The notes below the pieces were generated by a model. That model was not told where the DNA came from. It saw only the letters and a list, made by a program, of their open reading frames with translations, and did not search any database. The position numbers and the translations under genes were made by a program. This document shows positions 1-7,240 of a DNA stretch of 45,453 nt, piece after piece (position 1 is the stretch's first letter; each line of letters opens with the position of its first letter). Origin of the DNA: Nitrospiraceae bacterium. Its GTDB lineage: Bacteria; Nitrospirota; Nitrospiria; Nitrospirales; Nitrospiraceae. The DNA lies in the NCBI GenBank assembly GCA_900299245.1, contig OMJA01000082.1, forward strand, positions 1-45,453. The letters are read 5' to 3'.

Positions 1-236
1 AGATTCCGCTCCTGCCCGGCGACAATCTCGTCAATTTAGACGAGGACGGGGCCGTGCTCCGGAACTACGAACACAAGACGTTCCACTATCCGCAACCGAA
101 ATCCGGCGGCCGCGAGTTGCCGATGGTCGGCGCGCGCGCCGGCTTCGACTATGAAGCGAGCGAAAACAGTTACCCCGATCGCGACGGGTTCTCCTCGTGG
201 GGCAATAGTTGCGGCGGAGATACGGACGAGCTGTGA
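1..236 (+). CDS. KamA family radical SAM protein (lysine 2,3-aminomutase-like), C-terminal fragment truncated by window start
   Basis: Frame 3 open from window edge: IPLLPGDNLVNLDEDGAVLRNYEHKTFHYPQPK..., resembling the KamA C-terminus (GGGKIPL...VLRNYEG). Confidence 0.65.
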   Translation, partial: IPLLPGDNLVNLDEDGAVLRNYEHKTFHYPQPKSGGRELPMVGARAGFDYEASENSYPDRDGFSSWGNSCGGDTDEL

Positions 237-1387
237 GCAGAACACCGACCCAGGGGATTCTTCCCTATCAGGACATTAAAAAGCTGATCGCCGCGCGGGC
301 GATCACCGCCTCCCCCGCCGTCGAGGACCGGCAGATCCAACCGGCCAGCCTTGACCTGCGCCTGGGGCGCAAAGCCTACCGGCTGATCAGCAGTTTTCTT
401 CCGGAACTCTCCCCGATTTCCTCGCGGCTCGACGTGCTCGACTTCTATCAGTCTGATCTCGTCATGTATGAGATGGATTTGACGGAAGGGGCCATCCTGG
501 AAAAAGGCCATGTCTATCTCGTGCCGCTGCTGGAAAGCCTGAAGCTCCCCAAAACCCTGCGCGCCCGGGCCAATCCGAAAAGCACCACCGGGCGATTGGA
601 TGTCTTCACCCGGGTCGTGACGGATTTGAACGCGGGCTTCGACGAAATCCGAGCCGGCTATCACGGTCCGCTCTTTCTGGAAGTCGTGCCCCGGTCCTTC
701 GCCATCAAAGTCCGGACCGGCCAGTCGTTGAACCAGATCCGCTTCGTCCGCGGCGAAGCCACCGTCAGCGATGCGTCGTTGCAGAAGCTCCACAGCGCAT
801 CACCGCTGCTCTATCACAACAGCCCGACCAGGAAAGCGCTGGGGCAGCGTGAGTTCCGGGCCGAGCGCGGGCTCTTCCTGCGCATCGACCTGAAAGGCGA
901 CGACCGGACGGATTCGCGCATCATCGGCTATCGGGCCAAAAAGAACAGCCACGTCATCGACCTGGCCAAAGTCGGTCATTACAGTGCGGCGGACTTTTGG
1001 GAACCGCTCTACCGCCATCGGCACGACAGTCTGCTCCTGGAACCGGAAGAATTTTATATCCTGGCCTCCAAGGAGCGCATCCGCGTGCCGGCCGGCTATG
1101 CCGCCGAGATGGTCGCCTACGAAGCGGCCTGTGGGGAGTTACGCACCCACTACGCCGGATTCTTCGACCCGGGCTTCGGATACGGCGCGAAAGGGGAGAT
1201 CAAAGGCACCCAGGTGGTGCTGGAAGTCCGCCCCCACGATGTGCCGTTCCTGATCCACGACGGGCAGACATTTTTTAAGGTTGTATATGACCGCATGCTC
1301 GACGTACCCTCCCAGCTCTACGGCACCACGTTAGGGTCGTCGTATCAGGGACAGGCCCTCACACTCAGCAAACATTTTAAAGTATAG
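233..1387 (+). CDS. dcd: 2'-deoxycytidine 5'-triphosphate deaminase (long two-domain form)
   Basis: QIQPASLDLRLG N-terminal motif and later dUTPase/dCTP deaminase fold motifs (AGFFDPGFGYG); GTG start overlaps the upstream stop. Confidence 0.85.
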   Translation: MSRTPTQGILPYQDIKKLIAARAITASPAVEDRQIQPASLDLRLGRKAYRLISSFLPELSPISSRLDVLDFYQSDLVMYEMDLTEGAILEKGHVYLVPLLESLKLPKTLRARANPKSTTGRLDVFTRVVTDLNAGFDEIRAGYHGPLFLEVVPRSFAIKVRTGQSLNQIRFVRGEATVSDASLQKLHSASPLLYHNSPTRKALGQREFRAERGLFLRIDLKGDDRTDSRIIGYRAKKNSHVIDLAKVGHYSAADFWEPLYRHRHDSLLLEPEEFYILASKERIRVPAGYAAEMVAYEAACGELRTHYAGFFDPGFGYGAKGEIKGTQVVLEVRPHDVPFLIHDGQTFFKVVYDRMLDVPSQLYGTTLGSSYQGQALTLSKHFKV

Positions 1388-1389
1388 CC

Positions 1390-1794
1390 ATGGCACCAAC
1401 AGACCTCCCGACCAAAGATCCTGCTCCCGCCCCGTCGCCGGGCCACGTAGACGGCGAGACCAGCGAGGACAAGCAGCTCAGCGTCGCCGGCATGATGACC
1501 GGCACGGCGCTGATCTTCATCGGCTTTCTGAACGTCTTTCTGTCGATCAGCGGCGGATTTGAAATCAATGCCGTCCCGCTGCTGATCTACTTCGGCGGAG
1601 TCGCCGTCTGGGCCAACGCGGTCATCGAGAACCCCACCTGGCGCTACAGCGTCATGATCGGCGCCATCGCGATCGGGTTGGGATTCTTCCACTACGGCGA
1701 AGTACTCTTCTGGCACAAACAAGTCGTCTTCTGGACGACCGTCGTCGTCGTCATGTACTTCATGTTCAGAGAGCCGAAGACACCGGACCGATAA
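1390..1794 (+). CDS. small multi-pass membrane protein, unknown function
   Basis: ORF with several hydrophobic segments, tightly spaced with its neighbours. Confidence 0.7.
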   Translation: MAPTDLPTKDPAPAPSPGHVDGETSEDKQLSVAGMMTGTALIFIGFLNVFLSISGGFEINAVPLLIYFGGVAVWANAVIENPTWRYSVMIGAIAIGLGFFHYGEVLFWHKQVVFWTTVVVVMYFMFREPKTPDR

Positions 1795-1800
1795 ACCCCG

Positions 1801-2493
1801 ATGATGATCTCCGTCATCATCCCGACTCTGGACGAATCGTCGACCATCGCCCGCACCCTCACCCGCACCGTCGCCCTGGGATTCGACGAGATCATCGTCA
1901 GCGACGGCGGCAGCACCGACCCGACCATTCCCATGATCCAAGCCTGTTGCGCCAGGATACCGGCCGTGCGGCTGGTCACGGCGCCGGCCGGCCGCGCCCG
2001 CCAACTGAATGAAGGAGTGAAGGCCTGCCGCGGCGACGCGCTCCTGTTTCTCCATGCCGACACGGAATTGCCTCCGACGGCCAGGACCGCAATTGAATCC
2101 GCACTGGAAAATACCCGCTGTGTCGGAGGCCGGTTCGATGTCCGCTTCGATCACCCCTCCCGCTGGGGCGTCGTCATCAGCTGGTTCATGAACCGGCGCT
2201 CGCGCCTCACCGGCATCGCCACCGGCGATCAGGCCATCTTCGTCCGCCGCGAGATCTTTGAACAGATGGGCGGGTTCCCGGATATTCCGCTGATGGAAGA
2301 TATTGCATTCAGCCGGCGATTGAAACGCCGGGGAGCGACCGCAGCGCTGACGGATCGCGTCACGACTTCGTTTCGTCGCTGGGAGAAAAACGGGCCCCTG
2401 CGCACAATTCTCTTGATGTGGACACTGCGCTTCCTGTATTGGCTGGGGGTCAATCCCACGCGACTCAACCGATGGTATCGTGCGGTCCGATAA
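1801..2493 (+). CDS. TIGR04283-type arsenosugar-associated glycosyltransferase (GT2 fold)
   Basis: MISVIIPTLDESSTIARTL, LLFLHADTELP, GGRFDVRFDH...GDQAIFVRR. Confidence 0.85.
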   Translation: MMISVIIPTLDESSTIARTLTRTVALGFDEIIVSDGGSTDPTIPMIQACCARIPAVRLVTAPAGRARQLNEGVKACRGDALLFLHADTELPPTARTAIESALENTRCVGGRFDVRFDHPSRWGVVISWFMNRRSRLTGIATGDQAIFVRREIFEQMGGFPDIPLMEDIAFSRRLKRRGATAALTDRVTTSFRRWEKNGPLRTILLMWTLRFLYWLGVNPTRLNRWYRAVR

Positions 2494-2496
2494 GCG

Positions 2497-3261
2497 ATGA
2501 GCAAGCCGACACAGAAATCCTCCCCGTCTCCCAAGCCGCAACCGGCGGCCCTGGCCATTTTTGCGAAGGCGCCGGTTCCGGGCCAGGTCAAGACACGCCT
2601 CTGTCCCCCGTTGACGCCGGACGAAGCCGCCACCCTGCACGGCAGCTTTGTCATCGATATACTCGAACGCACGAAAGCCGCCGTCGCAAAGCTGAAGTTG
2701 CCGCTCGACCGCTATCTGGCCTGCGCGCCGGCATCCACGCTGGTCTTCTTTCAGATCATGGAAGAACGGCAGAGCGTGAAGCTGATCGATCAAGTCGGCG
2801 ACGATCTCGGTGCGCGTATGCAGCAGGCATTCACGACCCTGTTCGGGAAGGGCTATCAGCGCGTCTTCATCGTCGGTACGGATGTTCCGTCGCTGCCGCT
2901 CGATCATTACAAGCAGGCCCTGGCCTTACTGGAGACACACGATGTAGTCCTGGGACCGGCTTTGGACGGCGGCTACTATTTGATCGGCCTCAAACAGCCC
3001 CGCCCCGAACTCTTCACGGATATCGCCTGGTCGACCGATCGCGTCCTCGCAACCACACAGGAGAAAGCCGCAGGCCTCGGCTTGAAGACCGCCCTGCTTC
3101 CGCCATGGCGCGATGTCGATACAATTGAGGATCTCAAGGCGTTGATGGACGCCAGCGCCGCGGACGCCAAAAAACCGAAGAATGAGCAGGCCTTTTCAAC
3201 CCGCACCGCCGGCGCACTGCAACATCTCGCCAAACGCCTGCGGTCTCAACCATCACCCTGA
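2497..3261 (+). CDS. TIGR04282-type arsenosugar-associated glycosyltransferase (DUF2064)
   Basis: LAIFAKAPVPGQVKTRL, VFIVGTDVPSLP, LGPALDGGYYLIGL. Confidence 0.88.
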   Translation: MSKPTQKSSPSPKPQPAALAIFAKAPVPGQVKTRLCPPLTPDEAATLHGSFVIDILERTKAAVAKLKLPLDRYLACAPASTLVFFQIMEERQSVKLIDQVGDDLGARMQQAFTTLFGKGYQRVFIVGTDVPSLPLDHYKQALALLETHDVVLGPALDGGYYLIGLKQPRPELFTDIAWSTDRVLATTQEKAAGLGLKTALLPPWRDVDTIEDLKALMDASAADAKKPKNEQAFSTRTAGALQHLAKRLRSQPSP

Positions 3262-3282
3262 TATTCAGCACGGATCTCGATC

Positions 3283-4017
3283 ATGAGCGAACGGGTTGCA
3301 CTCATCACCGGCGGAGCCAGAGGCATCGGGCGGGGCATCGCCCTCGATCTGGCCTCGCGCCATTGGAAGATCGCCATCTGTTATCGCACGAGCGAAGCCG
3401 ATGCCCAGAAGACTGCGCTGGCCATCACCGAACGGGGCGGGCAGGCACTGGCCGTCCGTTGCGACGTATCGGATCCGGTTGCGGCGAAACATCTCGCGAC
3501 GCAGGTCGAGCAGACGTGGGGTCGCATCGATGTCCTCATTAACGGCGCCGGACCTTACCATCGCATCAATCTGTTCGACGAAACGGTCGAGGGGTGGAAC
3601 GAGATGTTCGACGGCAATCTCCATCCCATTTTCTATCTGGCCCAAGCGGTCGCCCCCGGCATGAAAGCCCGCAAGTCCGGCCGCATCATCAACTTCAGCA
3701 TGGCCAACGCGGATCAGCTGCTCTCGCAGCCGGACGTGACGGCCCACTACATCGCCAAGGCCGGCGTCCTCATCCTCACGCGCACATTGGCCAAGCTGCT
3801 CGCACCGCACGGGATCACCGTGAATGCCGTGTCCCCGGGATTTATCGATTCCGGCAGCGCGCCGCCGGAAGAATTGGCCGGTATGACGAAGCGCATCCCG
3901 GCCGGGTATATCGGCACCGTCGACGACACCGTCGCGGCCGTGCGATACTTACTGAGCGAAGAGGCGCGCTACGTGAACGGCGCGAACATTCAGATCAGCG
4001 GGGCGTGGGGGATATAG
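3283..4017 (+). CDS. SDR family oxidoreductase
   Basis: ALITGGARGIGRGIA, NGAG, YIAKAG (YxxxK), C-terminal VNGANIQISGAWGI. Confidence 0.9.
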   Translation: MSERVALITGGARGIGRGIALDLASRHWKIAICYRTSEADAQKTALAITERGGQALAVRCDVSDPVAAKHLATQVEQTWGRIDVLINGAGPYHRINLFDETVEGWNEMFDGNLHPIFYLAQAVAPGMKARKSGRIINFSMANADQLLSQPDVTAHYIAKAGVLILTRTLAKLLAPHGITVNAVSPGFIDSGSAPPEELAGMTKRIPAGYIGTVDDTVAAVRYLLSEEARYVNGANIQISGAWGI

Positions 4018-4022
4018 GGGCT

Positions 4023-4139
4023 GAGGTGAACGGCTTGGTTTCAGTGCTCGCTGCCCGCGCGCCCAAGATCAAATCATATTTTCAAATGAGAGACGGCGCT
4101 CGGTCAATGCGCGCAATGTAAAACCAACCCGTTCACCTC
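4023..4139. repeat. ~117-bp imperfect palindromic intergenic element
   Basis: Arms GAGGTGAACGGCTTGGTTT (4023-4041) and AAACCAACCCGTTCACCTC (4121-4139) are reverse complements with one mismatch. Confidence 0.75.
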
Positions 4140-4172
4140 GCTTGAGAGAGAAAGGGAGGGGAAGGAGAATAA

Positions 4173-4577
4173 ATGAAAACCGATGAAGAACGCGAAGCCC
4201 ATCATCGTTTTGTCCAGGCCCTCCAGCATGAGCATCTGACCTGCTCCAAGCCCGGTTGCGGGGGAGCGATGGATGTCGCCGATCTCACGCCGCACAACGC
4301 CCGCATCAAGACCTATGAGGCCACCTGCGAACGCTGTCACCTGATCGAAAAGATCACCGGCAAGGAACAACATCAGCCGGCCTGGGACGTGGCCTCAATT
4401 ACAATGATGGCCGAAGTCCATCTCCTCCACGACCAACCAACCTGCCCTTTCGACGACACCCCTATCACTTTCATCTCAATGCCGAATCCCAGACGGAAAG
4501 CCCGTTACCGACTCGCCTGCTTCTACTGCGGACGCCACACTGAAATGAACTGGCCCCCGCCGGAAGCCAAAGGATAG
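4173..4577 (+). CDS. Cys-rich (zinc-ribbon-like) hypothetical protein
   Basis: Paired Cys motifs CSKPGC, CERC, CFYC; SD-like ggagg upstream. Confidence 0.7.
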   Translation: MKTDEEREAHHRFVQALQHEHLTCSKPGCGGAMDVADLTPHNARIKTYEATCERCHLIEKITGKEQHQPAWDVASITMMAEVHLLHDQPTCPFDDTPITFISMPNPRRKARYRLACFYCGRHTEMNWPPPEAKG

Positions 4578-4623
4578 ATTAGCCTGCACGCTGTAGTGGG
4601 GGTGGGGAGTGGGGAAAAAATAA

Positions 4624-4653
4624 CCGGCGGCGCACTCGATGAGTGCCCGCCGG
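4624..4653 (-). terminator. Rho-independent terminator for the BolA-Grx operon
   Basis: CCGGCGG...CGCACTCgatGAGTGC...CCGCCGG hairpin; on the minus strand it is followed by TTATTTTTTCC. Confidence 0.75.
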
Positions 4654-4687
4654 ATCTTTGCTATCTATTTAGACGCTTTACCAGTAT

Positions 4688-5014
4688 CTACTTGCCGAAC
4701 GCCTTCTTCAGCAACGGCTCCATCTCGCCTTTCTTTTCCATCGGGTCGAGAATGTCGGTGTCGCCATAGAACGTTCCGTCGATGAACACTTTGGGGAGCG
4801 TCGGCCAGTTGGTCATCTTCGTGAGGGCTTCCCGCTTGACCGGCTGCGAGAGCACATCGATCAGTTCGTACGGATAGCCGTACTTGTCGAAAAACTGCAT
4901 CGTCTCGCGCGTAAATCCGCACATCGGCATGGTCTTCGTGCCCTTGCCGTAAATCAGAATCTTATGCGCCTTCACTTCTTTGTGAATCTCGTCCTCTATC
5001 GGTTCGGCCATCAT
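4688..5014 (-). CDS. grxD: monothiol glutaredoxin, Grx4/GrxD family, with CGFT active site
   Basis: MPMCGFTRETMQFF, NWPTLPKVFIDGTFYGDTDIL; adjacent to bolA. Confidence 0.85.
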   Translation of the reverse strand: MMAEPIEDEIHKEVKAHKILIYGKGTKTMPMCGFTRETMQFFDKYGYPYELIDVLSQPVKREALTKMTNWPTLPKVFIDGTFYGDTDILDPMEKKGEMEPLLKKAFGK

Positions 5015-5020
5015 TTCCTC

Positions 5021-5260
5021 CTATGCTTCGTCTCTGGTACGGGCGGTCAACTCCAAGGCGTGAATACGCCCGTCCTTCATGGGCACATCCAACGATTGAT
5101 AGATGCGCCGGTGACGATCCAGAAGATTCTTCCCGTGAAAGTCCTCCGACCCCCCCGTCTCCTTCAAATGCCCCATCGTCCCGGTGCGATCGGTGACGGT
5201 CACCGCCGCATCCGGCATACTCTTCCGGATAAACTCGGTCAACACATCTGGGGTAATCAC
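5021..5260 (-). CDS. BolA family protein
   Basis: 79 aa, GKNLLDRHRRIYQSL and MKDGRIHALEL C-terminus; paired with Grx. Confidence 0.88.
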   Translation of the reverse strand: MITPDVLTEFIRKSMPDAAVTVTDRTGTMGHLKETGGSEDFHGKNLLDRHRRIYQSLDVPMKDGRIHALELTARTRDEA

Positions 5261-5562
5261 AAGCCTTCTCCTCTACTAACAACCTCATTGATACCCTAGC
5301 CGAAATCAGTCCGGAAAGGCAATCCAGTCACCCCCGCCCTGCGCGCCTCTCACTCACACTCCTGCACACTTCTATCATCACCCGATCAGCTCCCAACTCG
5401 CAGCCCTTCACAGCCTGATCGATCGCCACACTGTTGAGACCACCGCTCTGCGGGCTGGTGCATTTCAACACATGGTGGTGCCTGTCAGCCAATTTCTCTT
5501 CGCAGGGTTGCGGTCTTTTTACCAACTCACTGAATTATCGACGTTGTACCGGCCCGGCCAGA

Positions 5563-5578
5563 AGGCACGCAGTTTGCG
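5563..5578 (+). promoter_or_regulatory. candidate sigma-54 (-24/-12) promoter
   Basis: aGGCACGcagtTTGCg: GG and GC dinucleotides have the canonical spacing. Confidence 0.55.
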
Positions 5579-5656
5579 GTACGGATCGATAGAAACCGGA
5601 GCCTGCACGATGAACCAACCGATCGCCAGTCATCCACCCTTTACCAGGAGGCAGCC

Positions 5657-6091
5657 ATGAGCGAATTCAAATCCGGGTTCTTTGTCGGAGGCGAGAATTG
5701 CAACGGTCGCGTGCTGATCGTGGACGACGAGCCGGATATCCGCAAAGTGGTCCGCATGACCTTGCAGAAAGCAGGCTATGAAGTCCTTGAAGCGGAAAAC
5801 GGCGAAAAAGCCATTGAGACGATCAACAGCGGAGAGAACCGCCTCCTGCTCGACATCATCATCTGCGACATCCGGATGCCGAAAGTGAACGGCATCGAAG
5901 CCATCGCGTATTTCCGGCAGAACTACCCGCGAGTGCCGCTGATCGTCCTCACGGGATTCCCGGATACCGACATGGCCACCTCGCTTCTGCGGCAGGGCGT
6001 GGTGGACTATCTGGTCAAACCGGTCGAAGGAGAGAAACTCCGGGCCGCCGTCGGCCGCGCGATGGAACAACGGGAGCTGGCTCCGTTGTGA
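5657..6091 (+). CDS. receiver-only response regulator
   Basis: VLIVDDEPDIRKV, DIIICDIRMP, VLTGF, YLVKPV; no output domain. Confidence 0.9.
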   Translation: MSEFKSGFFVGGENCNGRVLIVDDEPDIRKVVRMTLQKAGYEVLEAENGEKAIETINSGENRLLLDIIICDIRMPKVNGIEAIAYFRQNYPRVPLIVLTGFPDTDMATSLLRQGVVDYLVKPVEGEKLRAAVGRAMEQRELAPL

Positions 6092-6125
6092 TCAAGGTCT
6101 CTGAAACCGGGCCGGAGAACGACCG

Positions 6126-6158
6126 GGCGGGGAGGAGTGTCTCGTGCCCCTCCCCGCC
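6126..6158 (+). other. intercistronic hairpin
   Basis: GGCGGGGAGG / CCTCCCCGCC perfect 10-bp stem with 13-nt loop. Confidence 0.6.
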
Positions 6159-6174
6159 TGCTACGGGTACGCCA

Positions 6175-7233
6175 ATGACCGACCGGAAGGGAGTCATGCT
6201 GATCGAATCCACCGCTCCGACCAAAGTGGCGATCCTCGGAGCCGGACGGGGCGGCACCGCGCTCCTTGACCTGCTCCACCAGATTCGCACAATCGAAGTC
6301 GTCGGCATCGCCGACCGCGATCCCCGCGCGCCTGGCCTGCAACGCGCCCGTGAGCTCCACATTCCCGTGTTGCCGCACACCGCCGATGTGATCGCCCATC
6401 AGGACGTACAGCTCATCATGGATGTTACTGGCGATCCAGGCATGGAGCAGATTCTTCGGGATCGCGTCAGTCCGAACGTCGAAGTCCTGAGCGGTCCGGC
6501 GTCCCGCATCCTCTGGGAACTGGTGCAGCACGAAGCCCGCCTGCAAGCGGAACTGCTGCATGCCGAAAAGCTGGCAGGGATCGGCTCGTTCGCCGCCGGC
6601 ATCGCCCATGACATCAACAACCCGCTGCAGTTGATCCTGGGACTCGCGGAAAATCTGACAGAGGAGGAGGACCTCAAGATCATCCATGACCAAGCGAAGG
6701 AGATCGTTGAAGCCGTCAAACGGACGACTGCGATCTGCCGCGACCTGACCTCCTACTCCCGCCGCGCATCCTCACATCACGATAGTCTCGTGGATGTGAA
6801 CGCCAAGCTCGACGACGCGCTCAAAATTGCCCGCTATGCTGTGGCTTTTCATGACGTGACAGTAAAGAAGACGTATGCAGTCGCATCGACCGTCAAAGGA
6901 AACCCGGACGAACTCCTGCACGTGTTCGTCAACTTGATCACCAATGCCGTGCAGGCGATGGAGCGGGGCGGAACTCTTACCGTCGGCTCGGTGAAGACTC
7001 CGGAAGGAGTGGAAATCCGCGTATCCGACACCGGATGCGGCATTCCTCCTGAACTCCTGGGACAGATTTTCGAACCGTTTTTCACCACGAAGCCGCCCGG
7101 GAAAGGGACCGGACTGGGACTGTACAATATCAAGCATGTCGTGCATCAGATGAACGGCACCGTCAGTGTTGAAAGCCAACCCGGTGTCGGCAGTACCTTT
7201 ACCATCACGTTCCCCCCGATTTATCGGGACTGA
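6175..7233 (+). CDS. sensor histidine kinase with N-terminal NAD(P)-binding Rossmann-like domain
   Basis: KVAILGAGRGGTALLDLL (GxGxxG) then AGIAHDINNPLQLILG H-box and HATPase N/G boxes. Start chosen at ATG; the ORF is open from GTG 6088. Confidence 0.85.
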   Translation: MTDRKGVMLIESTAPTKVAILGAGRGGTALLDLLHQIRTIEVVGIADRDPRAPGLQRARELHIPVLPHTADVIAHQDVQLIMDVTGDPGMEQILRDRVSPNVEVLSGPASRILWELVQHEARLQAELLHAEKLAGIGSFAAGIAHDINNPLQLILGLAENLTEEEDLKIIHDQAKEIVEAVKRTTAICRDLTSYSRRASSHHDSLVDVNAKLDDALKIARYAVAFHDVTVKKTYAVASTVKGNPDELLHVFVNLITNAVQAMERGGTLTVGSVKTPEGVEIRVSDTGCGIPPELLGQIFEPFFTTKPPGKGTGLGLYNIKHVVHQMNGTVSVESQPGVGSTFTITFPPIYRD

Positions 7234-7240
7234 GAGCAGG

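Noticed and set aside
1345-2907. 520-aa antisense ORF on the minus strand
   Set aside because: It covers three well-supported plus-strand genes including both glycosyltransferases. Composition is Arg/Asp/Gly-rich with no domain signal; this is a high-GC shadow ORF.
2418-3128. 236-aa plus-strand ORF in an alternative frame over the TIGR04282 gene
   Set aside because: Out of frame with the conserved glycosyltransferase, and the translation is Arg-rich.
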